A stretch of 64,000 bases of DNA from JASEJA01 sp038872535. GTDB taxonomy: Archaea > Thermoproteota > Bathyarchaeia > Bathyarchaeales > Bathycorpusculaceae. Every line of letters begins with the position of its first letter. Positions within the stretch are counted from its first letter, which is position 1. The notes under the pieces are model-generated. The model had not been told where the DNA came from, searched no databases, and was given only the letters and a program-made list of their open reading frames with translations. A program made the translations under genes and the position numbers. The DNA lies in the NCBI GenBank assembly GCA_038872535.1, contig JAVZJY010000004.1, positions 1 to 64,000 on the forward strand. The letters are read 5' to 3'. Positions 42,230 through 50,664 of this stretch are shown here, in pieces.

Positions 42230-42673
42230 TTAGCTTATATGCATAAGTCTTTCGGCAACTTTCCTCCCAAACTCTCTACATTTTTCTAAACCATCATGGT
42301 CAGGCGTGTACTTAATCAAAAGCGGCGGTTCAACAACTTCCATTTCAAACTTATTTTTCAAAACTTCAAGAGCCAAGCGAGGAGCTTCACCACTCCAACC
42401 ATAAGAACCAAAAGCAGCTCCAATTTTTCCTTTTAAAACTATTTTTTTAACAGCTGCTTCCTCCAAAAGATTCTTTATATTTAAAGGCATGTCATGATGA
42501 TATGTTGGAACTCCAAATGCTAAAGCGTCAAAACTGCCCAAAGCTTCAACAGCCATATAATAGGCTATTTCCACCTCCACTCCTTGAACTGTTCTAGCGC
42601 CTTCTGCCACGGCATTAGCCATCTTCTCAGTATTCCCAGTTCGGCTATAATAAAGAACAAGAAACTTAACCAT
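42230..42673 (-). CDS. Flavodoxin-like protein
   Basis: The FMN phosphate loop YYSRTGNTEKMA is at residues 7-18, followed by DALAFGVPTYHHDMP and GAAFGSYGWSGEAP, which wrap the flavin ring. The same fold is found at the C-terminus of FprA-type flavoproteins, but here it is free-standing. The Met at 42673 (MVKFLVLYYS) fits the family better than the one five codons upstream. It lies 9 bases upstream of the ferritin-like ATG region. Confidence 0.9.
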   Translation of the reverse strand: MVKFLVLYYSRTGNTEKMANAVAEGARTVQGVEVEIAYYMAVEALGSFDALAFGVPTYHHDMPLNIKNLLEEAAVKKIVLKGKIGAAFGSYGWSGEAPRLALEVLKNKFEMEVVEPPLLIKYTPDHDGLEKCREFGRKVAERLMHIS

Positions 42674-42706
42674 ACACACCACAACCATTCATTAATAGTT
42701 GCATGA

Positions 42707-43501
42707 CTAATTAGAATTTTGGCTTGCCGCCTGCTTTATTTCTTTTTTGAATTTTTCTGTTTCCATAAAGAAAGTTTGTATGGGTTTAGCATTAACTATG
42801 AGCCACCAGTTTTTGCGTTTTATTGATTCTTCGGGCTTTTGCCACTCGTTTATCATTTCAATTTTTATGTCGGGCAAAACTTCTCTGATAATTTGTTCAA
42901 TTCTTTTTGCAAATGGATAAGAAAACTGACATGTGGAGCCATAAAGTATCACTGCTTTGTTCTTGTCTTCTTCTAACGGTTCATATTCCACTTTTGGAAC
43001 TGGTTCATATTTACCTTCAATTGGAAGATATAGCATGCTTCCTTCCTTTGTTGGGAGAAATCCGTTTTTCTTGTAAAATTCTGGCATTGGAAGAAGTTCG
43101 CCTGTATTGAAGGCTTTTGCTAAAATGAATTTGCATGGTTTATTGCCGAGGCATGACTTCTTCATTTTAACGTCCAAGATTACTTCTCGCAATAATCTTG
43201 TGCCTATTCCAATTTTCTGCGCTTCCGATGTAGGATTGTAAATACAGTTTATTATTAGAATGCCTTCCCGCCTAAACTCTTTAGTTATGTCAGCTTCTTC
43301 TGGATAATAGAGTATCTGCGCAGCGGGTTTTCCGTTATAATAAGCAATTTTTGCGCATGATCCATAAGTGTTAAGCATTTCATGTAACCATCGTCTTTTC
43401 AATGCTATGCCTTGCTGATGGATTGGGTCGCTGAGCCTTTTGGAAGAGCAAACGTAAATGAGGTCTTCTATGTTTGAGTCTTGAAGGTTTTCAATTCTCA
43501 C
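42707..43501 (-). CDS. GNAT N-acetyltransferase with YoaP-like C-terminal domain
   Basis: Residues 1-160 are a GNAT domain (IGIGTRLLREVIL is the acetyl-CoA loop). The C-terminal 90 residues (KAVILYGSTCQFSYPFAKRI, a Cys-containing strand, then IKRKNWWLIVNAKPIQTFF) resemble the YoaP-like domain often attached to such enzymes. The substrate is unknown. It lies between the flavodoxin and isochorismatase genes, same direction. Confidence 0.8.
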   Translation of the reverse strand: MRIENLQDSNIEDLIYVCSSKRLSDPIHQQGIALKRRWLHEMLNTYGSCAKIAYYNGKPAAQILYYPEEADITKEFRREGILIINCIYNPTSEAQKIGIGTRLLREVILDVKMKKSCLGNKPCKFILAKAFNTGELLPMPEFYKKNGFLPTKEGSMLYLPIEGKYEPVPKVEYEPLEEDKNKAVILYGSTCQFSYPFAKRIEQIIREVLPDIKIEMINEWQKPEESIKRKNWWLIVNAKPIQTFFMETEKFKKEIKQAASQNSN

Positions 43502-43524
43502 TTTTCCCGCACCGATTTTTACCT

Positions 43525-44103
43525 TTAAGCCTTCTTGCCCATTTCCCTTATAATCTCATCAACCGTCATTATTTTTGCATTGTAAACATATTCTAAATAC
43601 TTCAATCCTTGCTCATGGTCTTCTTGTGTAAAGGATTCCACTCCATCTTTTGCTATTATTATCTTGTAGCCTCTGAAAAAGGCGTCTGCTGCCGTATGCC
43701 TCACACATATATGTGTATGCAGTCCACCTAAAATGACTGTTTTTGCGCCTTCTCCGTTGTATAGGCTTCTAAGCAGCAGGTCCAAGCCTGTCTCGTAGAA
43801 ACTGCTATAGGTTCTCTTTTCGACGATAAAGTCCTCCTCTGTAGGCTTGAGTTCTGGAATAACTTCTGCTCCTTTTGTTCCTTTTATGGCGTGTTTTCCC
43901 CATTTTGCAACAACTTCAAAGTCTTCTGGATAGTGAGCATCATTGCTGTAAATGACTGGAACGCCATGTTTGCGAGCAGCTTCAATTAGCCTTTTAAGGT
44001 TTGGAATTATGTGTTTGGCTCTTTCGCATTTTAAGTCGCCAGTGACAAAATCGTTCAGCATGTCAATTATTATTACAGCCTTTCTGCTCAAGGGCGAAGA
44101 CAC
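43525..44103 (-). CDS. Isochorismatase/nicotinamidase-family cysteine hydrolase
   Basis: The triad is Asp in IIDMLNDFV, Lys in VEKRTYSSFYET and Cys in HTHICVRHTAADAF. Family members hydrolyse nicotinamide, isochorismate or related amides; the length (192) and motif set favour a nicotinamidase-like amidase, but the substrate is not certain. The start is GTG at 44103, 19 bases from an operator-like site shared with copB. Confidence 0.9.
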   Translation of the reverse strand: MSSPLSRKAVIIIDMLNDFVTGDLKCERAKHIIPNLKRLIEAARKHGVPVIYSNDAHYPEDFEVVAKWGKHAIKGTKGAEVIPELKPTEEDFIVEKRTYSSFYETGLDLLLRSLYNGEGAKTVILGGLHTHICVRHTAADAFFRGYKIIIAKDGVESFTQEDHEQGLKYLEYVYNAKIMTVDEIIREMGKKA

Positions 44104-44121
44104 CTTCGACGATTTCTGATT

Positions 44122-44135
44122 ATGCCTTATGTCAT
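44122..44135. promoter_or_regulatory. Operator-like site 3 (isochorismatase promoter)
   Basis: ATGCCTTATGTCAT lies 19-32 bases before the GTG at 44103. On the coding strand it directly follows the TATA-like box CTTAAATA. It differs from site 2 at one base and from site 1 at two. Confidence 0.6.
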
Positions 44136-44146
44136 ATTTAAGCTAT

Positions 44147-45220
44147 TCATCTTGCACTCTCTAAAGTGTAGAAGTCATCCGTGAATTTTTCAGCCTTCCC
44201 CTTCTTCACTGAAACCGTGTCTTCTATGCGGATGCCTCCGAAACCAATAATGTATATGCCCGGCTCGATTGTTATCACGTTTCCAATTGTTAGTTTATCC
44301 TTGCTTTCCATGTTAAGCGTTGGCGGTTCATGAATTTCTAAGCCTACGCCATGGCCTAATCCGTGGACGAAATATTCGCCATATCCAGCCTTCTCTATGA
44401 CTTTTCTGGCTGTGTTGTCTATTTCTTTGGCTTTTGCTTTCGGCTTTACTGTTTGGAAGGCTTTTTCCTGAGCCTCTTTAACAACTTCATAAAGCTTAAT
44501 TTGTTTATTTGATGGTTTCCCAGCGACAATTGTTCTTGTCATGTCAGAACGGTAATACTTGTAAGCGGCTCCTATATCGACAACAACCAAATCCCCTTTA
44601 CATATCTCTTTATCTGTGCAGCCGCCGTGGGGAAAAGCTGAACGAACGCCGGAAGCCACTATGGTATCAAAGGCTGTTCCCCAAGAACCACCTTTTCGCA
44701 TGGCATGTTCGATTTCCGCAGCAGCCTCATATTCTTTTATGCCAGGCTTAATCACTTCATAGGCAGCTTTCATGCCTTCGCTTGTTAGTTTTCCAGCCTT
44801 CCGCATGAGTTCAAGTTCTTCTTCATCCTTCACCTTACGCAGTTCCCAGACAAGGTCTCCTCTAACCTTTAGTTTTGTTTCGTCGCGCAATTCTTTTGCT
44901 AGTTTGCGGTAGTTCTCAACGTTTAATGTGTCTATGGCTAACTTTTTTATTTTGAAAGCCTTAGTCTGCTTTGCAATTTTTGCCAACAAATTTTCGTTGC
45001 GTTTTACCAATTCAACAGTGAAGCCTTTAACTTCGGCTTTTGCCTGTTCATAGTTAACGTTGTAGACATATGCTTTGCCCTCACCAGTTTTTGGTATTAA
45101 CACGCATGCTAACCCAGGACAACTTGAAAAGTACAAAGTGTTAATTTCGTTTGTAATCAAAAACCCGTCGAAGCCCTTTTGTTCAAAAGCTTTTTGTTTT
45201 AAAGCTTCTACTCTGTTCAC
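44147..45220 (-). CDS. pepQ: M24-family Xaa-Pro peptidase (PepQ-like)
   Basis: The N-terminal creatinase-like domain (residues 1-125) precedes the pita-bread catalytic domain. Dimetal ligands are visible: Asp in VVVDIGAAYKYYRSDMTRT (two), His in HGLGHGVGLEIHEPP, Glu in TIEPGIYI and Glu in GGIRIEDTV. The enzyme removes or splits at proline after the N-terminal residue. Length (357) is typical for archaeal prolidase. Confidence 0.95.
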   Translation of the reverse strand: MNRVEALKQKAFEQKGFDGFLITNEINTLYFSSCPGLACVLIPKTGEGKAYVYNVNYEQAKAEVKGFTVELVKRNENLLAKIAKQTKAFKIKKLAIDTLNVENYRKLAKELRDETKLKVRGDLVWELRKVKDEEELELMRKAGKLTSEGMKAAYEVIKPGIKEYEAAAEIEHAMRKGGSWGTAFDTIVASGVRSAFPHGGCTDKEICKGDLVVVDIGAAYKYYRSDMTRTIVAGKPSNKQIKLYEVVKEAQEKAFQTVKPKAKAKEIDNTARKVIEKAGYGEYFVHGLGHGVGLEIHEPPTLNMESKDKLTIGNVITIEPGIYIIGFGGIRIEDTVSVKKGKAEKFTDDFYTLESAR

Positions 45221-45296
45221 TTTTTCACCTTCCGGAAAGCAATCATAAATGGCTGTTTAGTTTAAAATCTTTTGCAAAAAGAATCAAATTTCCGCG

Positions 45297-45587
45297 TTAT
45301 CCACCGCTAACTATGGGAAGTAAAGCCACATGGTCCCCGTTTTTAAGTTTTGTTTTGATACCGTTTAACTGGTTGAGCAGATAACCGTTTACTGTGATTA
45401 TGTAGTTGTTCTTTACATCCGTGCCCTTCGGTTCATAAAGAGCCTTTTGAAAGGGTTCACCATATCTTTCAGAAAGCCTTGCCAATAAGTCTGCTATGGA
45501 AGAGTCTTCGCTAATTTCAACTTCTTCCATTCGACCACTTTTGATAATATTTTTTATATGACCGAAGTATTCAACCTTAACTTTCAA
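45297..45587 (-). CDS. MoaD/ThiS/SAMP-like ubiquitin-fold sulfur carrier
   Basis: The 96-residue beta-grasp protein ends in the required diglycine (LLPIVSGG). A segment AALL/HVALLP-like strand precedes the tail, as in MoaD. The C-terminal Gly would be activated by the E1-like enzyme at 0.7-1.7 kb. It may serve molybdopterin or tungstopterin synthesis (needed by the aldehyde oxidoreductase at 57.4 kb), tRNA thiolation or protein tagging. Confidence 0.9.
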   Translation of the reverse strand: MKVKVEYFGHIKNIIKSGRMEEVEISEDSSIADLLARLSERYGEPFQKALYEPKGTDVKNNYIITVNGYLLNQLNGIKTKLKNGDHVALLPIVSGG

Positions 45588-45714
45588 GGCGAAACCTCAA
45601 GGGCTTCTATAATATCATGGCTCAAGCTCGTTATATAATTGTTTCACCCCTTTTAATCGCTAAATTAATATCGGTTATACCCCTAACGTTTCATGTCTTT
45701 AGGAAGTTTGTAAA

Positions 45715-46245
45715 ATGAAAGAAGAAGTTCCAGTTTCTGAAGGGTTAAGGCAATTCCCAATCAGACCAGTTTATTTAGTTTCAACGGAGCATAAAGGCAA
45801 AAAGAATATTATAACCGTCGGCATGTTCGCTTTCTTCTCTGGAAAACCAACATTGGTTGGTGTTGGCATTGCCCCTTCAAGATACTCCTTTGAATTAATT
45901 CACCAAAGTAAAGAGTATGTAGTCAACGCTGTTGACGAGAATCTTATTGAGGCTGCACGGATTTGTGGTAAGAAATCAGGGCGAGAAGTGGATAAATTTG
46001 AACTGGCGAAGCTTACTCCAGAAAAGGGAAGCAAAGTAAATGCGCCTCTCATCAAAGAGAGTCCCGTTAGCATTGAATGTAAGGTTATTAAAGAAGTTGA
46101 AGTCGGCGACCACGTTTGGTTTATAGGCGAAGTGCTTGCTGCTCACGTTCGCAAAGGATACAAGTGGAGTGAGGGTTTACTGTTCAAGTGGATAGGTGAA
46201 GACGGCTTCTTCTATAAAGTTGGAGAAGAGATAGGCATATACTAA
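45715..46245 (+). CDS. Flavin reductase-like FMN-binding protein (flavoredoxin type)
   Basis: The split-barrel FMN-binding fold is indicated by PVYLVSTEHKGKKNIITVGM, the phosphate-contact region VGIAPSRYSFELI and KEYVVNAVDENL. Family members bind FMN and act as electron carriers or NAD(P)H:flavin reductases. It is divergent from the MoaD-like gene, with a 127-base spacer holding TATA-like sequence for both directions. Confidence 0.88.
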   Translation: MKEEVPVSEGLRQFPIRPVYLVSTEHKGKKNIITVGMFAFFSGKPTLVGVGIAPSRYSFELIHQSKEYVVNAVDENLIEAARICGKKSGREVDKFELAKLTPEKGSKVNAPLIKESPVSIECKVIKEVEVGDHVWFIGEVLAAHVRKGYKWSEGLLFKWIGEDGFFYKVGEEIGIY

Positions 46246-46269
46246 ACGCATTTTACTGAGAGACAACGC

Positions 46270-46704
46270 TTGGATTTTGAATATCCCAAAAGTGTTCGTT
46301 TCATATGCGAGAAATGTGCCGTATGCTGCGGCGACACCAAAGAAAGGGTTAGGTCCATTCTTCTCTTAAAGAAAGAGGCTGAACGCATAGCAAAGAAAAC
46401 TCTAAAAGATATTGAAGAGTTCGCTGAAAAGGTTGAAGGCGCACAGCCTTACGTTTACCGTATGAGAAAAACTGCTGAAGGAACATGCGTATTCCTTAAG
46501 GACAGTTTGTGCTCCATTTACCAGATAAGACCGTTAATATGCAGATTCTATCCATTCCAACTTAACAATAAAAATGGCAGATTCGAGTTCGCATACACAA
46601 CTGAATGTCCAAACATTGGTAAAGGTCCAAAATTGAAAAAGAAGTTTTTTGAAAAGCTCCTTAGAGAATTCGTGAAAATTATGAATGAAAATACTTCTCA
46701 TTGA
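46270..46704 (+). CDS. YkgJ-family cysteine-cluster protein
   Basis: Cysteines at CEKCAVCCGD (residues 14-23) and in CVFLKDSLCSIYQIRPLICR, then ECPNIG, form the eight-Cys pattern of UPF0153/YkgJ proteins, which likely bind a zinc or iron-sulfur cluster. Start is TTG at 46270. Biochemical role is unknown. It follows the flavin reductase by 24 bases on the same strand. Confidence 0.85.
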   Translation: MDFEYPKSVRFICEKCAVCCGDTKERVRSILLLKKEAERIAKKTLKDIEEFAEKVEGAQPYVYRMRKTAEGTCVFLKDSLCSIYQIRPLICRFYPFQLNNKNGRFEFAYTTECPNIGKGPKLKKKFFEKLLREFVKIMNENTSH

Positions 46705-46750
46705 CAATTCTTTTATGTTTCTCAAACAGTCTAGTTTTTAGGTGTCCTCA

Positions 46751-48433
46751 ATGTTGTTTGGCAAGCAGATGTTGAAGGAGATTCGTAAACGGAAAAAGGA
46801 ATGGGAGAAAGAAACTGTATCAAAAAGTTTGGAAAAGCTTCCGGAAAAGGCTGAATTCTCAACAAGTTCTGGCATTCCCGTAAATAGGGTTTACACGCCA
46901 GTTGACATTGAAAAGCTTGACTATTTAAAAGATTTAGGTTTTCCAGGAGAATATCCCTTCACCCGCGGCGTTTATCCAACAATGTATAGGGCTAGATTAT
47001 GGACTATGAGACAATATGCTGGCTTCGGCACTGCTGAACAGACAAATCAGCGCTTTAAATATCTATTACAGCAGGGACAAAGGGGCTTAAGTGTGGCTTT
47101 CGACTTTCCAACACAAGTTGGTTATGACTGCGACCACCCCATGGCACGGGGTGAAGTTGGAAGGGCTGGCGTAAGTGTCAGCACTTTAAGGGACATGGAA
47201 GTCGTCTTTGAGGGAATTCCATTAAAGGAAATCACGACATCCATGACCATTAACGCTCCAGCAACAGTTTTGCTTGCCATGTATGTTGCTGTTGGACAAA
47301 AACAGGGCGCTGAACCATCCCAGTTGGGTGGAACCGTGCAGAATGACATTTTGAAAGAGTATGCAGCTAGAGGCATGTACATTTTTCCACCTAAACCCTC
47401 TATGAGGCTGGTAACAGACATATTTGAGTACTGCTCTCAACACATGCCCCAATGGAACACTATAAGCATAAGCGGCTACCACATCCGCGAGGCTGGCGCA
47501 ACAGCAGTTCAAGAAGTAGCCTTCACATTAGCAAACGCCATCGCCTACGTACAAGCAGCCATCGACAGAGGTTTAGATTTGGACAAATTTGCAGGTAGAT
47601 TATCTTTCTTCTTTGCGTCTCACAACAATTTCTTCGAAGAAGTTGCCAAATTCAGAGCTGCAAGAAGGTTGTGGGCTAAAATAATGCGGGAACGCTTCAA
47701 AGCAAAAAATCCAGCCTCATGGATGTTACGGTTTCACACTCAAACTTCTGGTGTTGCCCTAACAGCCCAGCAACCATACAACAATATTATTAGGGTTACC
47801 CTTCAAGCTTTGGCTGCTGTTTTAGGTGGAACCCAATCTTTGCACACAAACTCTTTTGATGAAGCTTATGCATTGCCAAGCGAGCAAGCCGTGACGGTTG
47901 CCCTTAGAACTCAACAGATAATAGCTTACGAAAGTGGAGTAGCCGACACCATAGACCCACTTGCAGGTTCATATTATGTGGAGTACTTGACAAATCAGAT
48001 AGAAGAAAGGGCGGCGAAATACATTGAAAAAATTGATGAAATGGGAGGAGCTGTTGCTGCCATTGAGAAGGGTTTCATGCAGCGAGAAATCGTGGAAAGC
48101 GCTTATCGCTTCCAGAGAGAAGTGGAAACAAAGAAGCGCATAGTTGTTGGCGTGAACGAGTTTGTAACGCAGGAGAAAACGCCAATAAAAATTTTACAGA
48201 TAGACCCAGAAATAGAAAAGAAACTTGCGGAACGCTTAAAACAAATAAAACAGCAAAGAAGCCAAGCGAAAGTTAAAGAAGCCCTAGAAAAGTTGCGCTT
48301 GGCAGCTGAGAAAGAAAATGTGAATCTCATGCCATTTATAATTCAAGCAGTAAAAGAATATGTAACCATAGGAGAAATATGCAACACTTTACGCGAGGTT
48401 TTCGGCGAGTATAAACCGCCTTCCATCTTCTAA
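46751..48433 (+). CDS. Methylmalonyl-CoA mutase large (catalytic) subunit
   Basis: The 560-residue TIM-barrel subunit binds the acyl-CoA and works with a separate B12-binding subunit, not found in this window. Typical segments are TMRQYAGFGTAEQTN (with the Tyr that favours methylmalonyl-CoA), GLSVAFDFPTQVGYDCDHP, and SISGYHIREAGATAVQE. The ATG at 46751 is chosen over a GTG nine bases upstream. It converts succinyl-CoA and methylmalonyl-CoA; an isobutyryl-CoA-type mutase is a less likely alternative. It converges with the biotin-carboxyl gene cluster. Confidence 0.92.
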   Translation: MLFGKQMLKEIRKRKKEWEKETVSKSLEKLPEKAEFSTSSGIPVNRVYTPVDIEKLDYLKDLGFPGEYPFTRGVYPTMYRARLWTMRQYAGFGTAEQTNQRFKYLLQQGQRGLSVAFDFPTQVGYDCDHPMARGEVGRAGVSVSTLRDMEVVFEGIPLKEITTSMTINAPATVLLAMYVAVGQKQGAEPSQLGGTVQNDILKEYAARGMYIFPPKPSMRLVTDIFEYCSQHMPQWNTISISGYHIREAGATAVQEVAFTLANAIAYVQAAIDRGLDLDKFAGRLSFFFASHNNFFEEVAKFRAARRLWAKIMRERFKAKNPASWMLRFHTQTSGVALTAQQPYNNIIRVTLQALAAVLGGTQSLHTNSFDEAYALPSEQAVTVALRTQQIIAYESGVADTIDPLAGSYYVEYLTNQIEERAAKYIEKIDEMGGAVAAIEKGFMQREIVESAYRFQREVETKKRIVVGVNEFVTQEKTPIKILQIDPEIEKKLAERLKQIKQQRSQAKVKEALEKLRLAAEKENVNLMPFIIQAVKEYVTIGEICNTLREVFGEYKPPSIF

Positions 48434-48984
48434 ATGATGATGAAAAGAGCTTCGCCTTCGCTAACCGAAGAACCTTCAGAAATGAGTATTTCTTGAACGG
48501 TCCCACTTTTTGGGGCTGTAATCTCATTTTCCATTTTCATGGCTTCAAGAATGCAAAGAACTTGTCCAGCTTTCACTTGTTCTCCTTTCTTGACTTTTAT
48601 TGAAAGAATTTTCCCTGTCATTGGCGCAGATACGGCCCCTTCCATTGCTGGCTTCAGTTCCACAGTTCTTGTGATAGGTGTTACCGGCGCAGTTTCAACC
48701 GTTGTCACAATAGGCTTTTTTATTGGAGTTTTTATTTCTGCCTTAAAAACTGCCTCTTCAACTTTAACCGAAAAAGGCTCTTCCCTTTTTAGTTCTGGCA
48801 AACTTACCCCGTATGTTTTGCCATCAATATTTATGGAAAAACCCTTTTCTAACTTAGGCTTTTCCGCTAGTAACTCCACTTTTAAAGGCTTCCCATCCAT
48901 TTTCACTATGAAAGTATTCTCTCCAGTTTTTGCCAGCTCGATTTTTCTTGGTTTGCCGTCGATGAAGACTTCGTAAACTGGCAT
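48430..48984 (-). CDS. Biotin carboxyl carrier protein (1.3S-like)
   Basis: The C-terminal 75 residues are a biotinyl domain with the biotin site EAMKMENEI. It is preceded by a Pro/Thr-rich hinge and an N-terminal segment of about 85 residues in which a short beta motif repeats (FIDGKPRKIEL, KMDGKPLKVEL, NIDGKTYGVSL). The Met at 48984 follows the stop of the 5S-like gene by one base, so a longer frame upstream is rejected. It carries the carboxyl group between the two transferase subunits upstream. Confidence 0.93.
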   Translation of the reverse strand: MPVYEVFIDGKPRKIELAKTGENTFIVKMDGKPLKVELLAEKPKLEKGFSINIDGKTYGVSLPELKREEPFSVKVEEAVFKAEIKTPIKKPIVTTVETAPVTPITRTVELKPAMEGAVSAPMTGKILSIKVKKGEQVKAGQVLCILEAMKMENEITAPKSGTVQEILISEGSSVSEGEALFIII

Positions 48985-48985
48985 T

Positions 48986-50527
48986 TTAAACACCAAGTTC
49001 CAAGGTTTTTCGTCCAGCCAAGACCCAAGCAGATGATGCACCTTTTGCTCGTAAAGGTATCAATGCTTTGGTTTTTCCTAAACTTTTTATGTAGGTGGCA
49101 ACAGCCACGGAAACTGCGGCAACATCCTCTAACTCTGCAGCCCTTTCTGGTGGAATTTCAGCTTTGGTTTCTTCCTTTTTTGCTTTTCTTCTTTTGAAGA
49201 ATTCTAATGCTATTTGTGGGAAAAGTGCATATGTTATTTTGTCCTCTTCGCTTTCAATGTAGGGTTTTACTTCCTCTGGAATTTTGTCAAGGGCGCTTTC
49301 TAATAGATCGGCGGGACGACAAGTTATGGGTTCCTCGTCGCCTATTATCTTCTTTTTAACTTTGGGGTCTATGGGGGCTGGCGGTTTTCCATAAAAACCC
49401 TTTACATAATCCTTTATCTCTTTTGGCACTATGCTGTAACGTTTACCAGAAATAACATTGAAAACGGCTTGTATGCCCACAAGCTGACTTGTAGGCGTTA
49501 CCAATGGAGGATAGCCCAACTCTTTCCTAACCCTCGGAACCTCTTCAAGAACTTCCTTAAGTCTGTCAAGTGCCTTCTGTTCCCTTAATTGTTCGAGGAG
49601 GTTGGAGAACATTCCGCCAGGAATTTGGTGTACAATAATGGATGGGTCAACCTGTTCAGCTTTTTTGTCTATAAGCTTTAGTGGGTCATAATATTTTTCT
49701 CGCAGTTCTCTGAAGTAATCTGCAATCTCGCTTAAAAGTTCCAAGTCAAGTCTTGGGTCGTATGGCGTTCCCTTTAAAGCGGCTACAATGGATTCGACTG
49801 GTGGTTGTGATGTGCCCCATGCTAGGGGCGAAAAGGCTGTGTCGATTATGTCTACTCCAGCTTCGCATGCGCGGAGGTATGTCATCATAACCATGCCGCT
49901 TGTGCTGTGACTGTGCAAGTGTATTGGTAGGTTTATCTCCTTTTTTAGGGCTGTTATAAGCTCGTAGGCTGGTTGTGGCGCGAGCATTCCAGCCATGTCT
50001 TTTATGCATATGGAATCACAGTCAAGTTCAGCCAATTCTTTGGCAACTTTAACGTAATATTGTATTGTGTGGACTGGGCTTATGGTGTAGCAGATAGTGC
50101 CTTGGGCATGTTTGCCAACTTTTTTAACGGTTTTTATTGCTACTTCCATGTTTCTTATGTCGTTTAAAGCGTCAAAAACTCGAAATATGTCTATGCCATT
50201 TTCAGCTGCTTTCTCAACAAATTTTATTAGAACATCGTCGGGATAATTGCGATAGCCAACTATGTTCTGACCTCGCAAAAGCATCTGAAAAGGCGTCTTT
50301 TTTATGCGACGCTTTAGTTGGCGTATTCTCTCCCACGGGTCTTCGCCTAAATATCGTATGCAAACGTCAAATGTGGCTCCTCCCCACATCTCCAAAGAGA
50401 AAAAGCCCACTTGGTCAATTTTTTCAGCTATTGGAAGCATAGCATCAGTGCGCATTCTTGTAGCCATCAAAGACTGATGAGCATCTCTGAACGTGGTGTC
50501 GGTGATTTTAACTGGTTTCGAAGTCAT
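48986..50527 (-). CDS. Pyruvate/oxaloacetate carboxyltransferase subunit (5S / PycB-like)
   Basis: The TIM-barrel begins with ITDTTFRDAHQSLMATRMRT. The carbamylated Lys is expected in CIKDMAGML, and the metal His pair is in PIHLHSHSTSGM. A C-terminal helical domain completes the 513 residues, the same length as the 5S subunit of Propionibacterium transcarboxylase. It transfers carboxyl between biotin and pyruvate. It has no fused biotinyl domain; that is encoded by the next gene. Confidence 0.94.
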   Translation of the reverse strand: MTSKPVKITDTTFRDAHQSLMATRMRTDAMLPIAEKIDQVGFFSLEMWGGATFDVCIRYLGEDPWERIRQLKRRIKKTPFQMLLRGQNIVGYRNYPDDVLIKFVEKAAENGIDIFRVFDALNDIRNMEVAIKTVKKVGKHAQGTICYTISPVHTIQYYVKVAKELAELDCDSICIKDMAGMLAPQPAYELITALKKEINLPIHLHSHSTSGMVMMTYLRACEAGVDIIDTAFSPLAWGTSQPPVESIVAALKGTPYDPRLDLELLSEIADYFRELREKYYDPLKLIDKKAEQVDPSIIVHQIPGGMFSNLLEQLREQKALDRLKEVLEEVPRVRKELGYPPLVTPTSQLVGIQAVFNVISGKRYSIVPKEIKDYVKGFYGKPPAPIDPKVKKKIIGDEEPITCRPADLLESALDKIPEEVKPYIESEEDKITYALFPQIALEFFKRRKAKKEETKAEIPPERAAELEDVAAVSVAVATYIKSLGKTKALIPLRAKGASSAWVLAGRKTLELGV

Positions 50528-50664
50528 AAATTGCCTAGCCCCTCTAAGTATTTTTAGAGTTTGAAAGATGGTTATGCTACTATTAATTTGTAATGGTGAG
50601 TTTAAGTTCTTTTCAGATTATTTCGTGCCATTTCTTCTTTCAAGCCTTAAAAGGCTCCTTAAAA

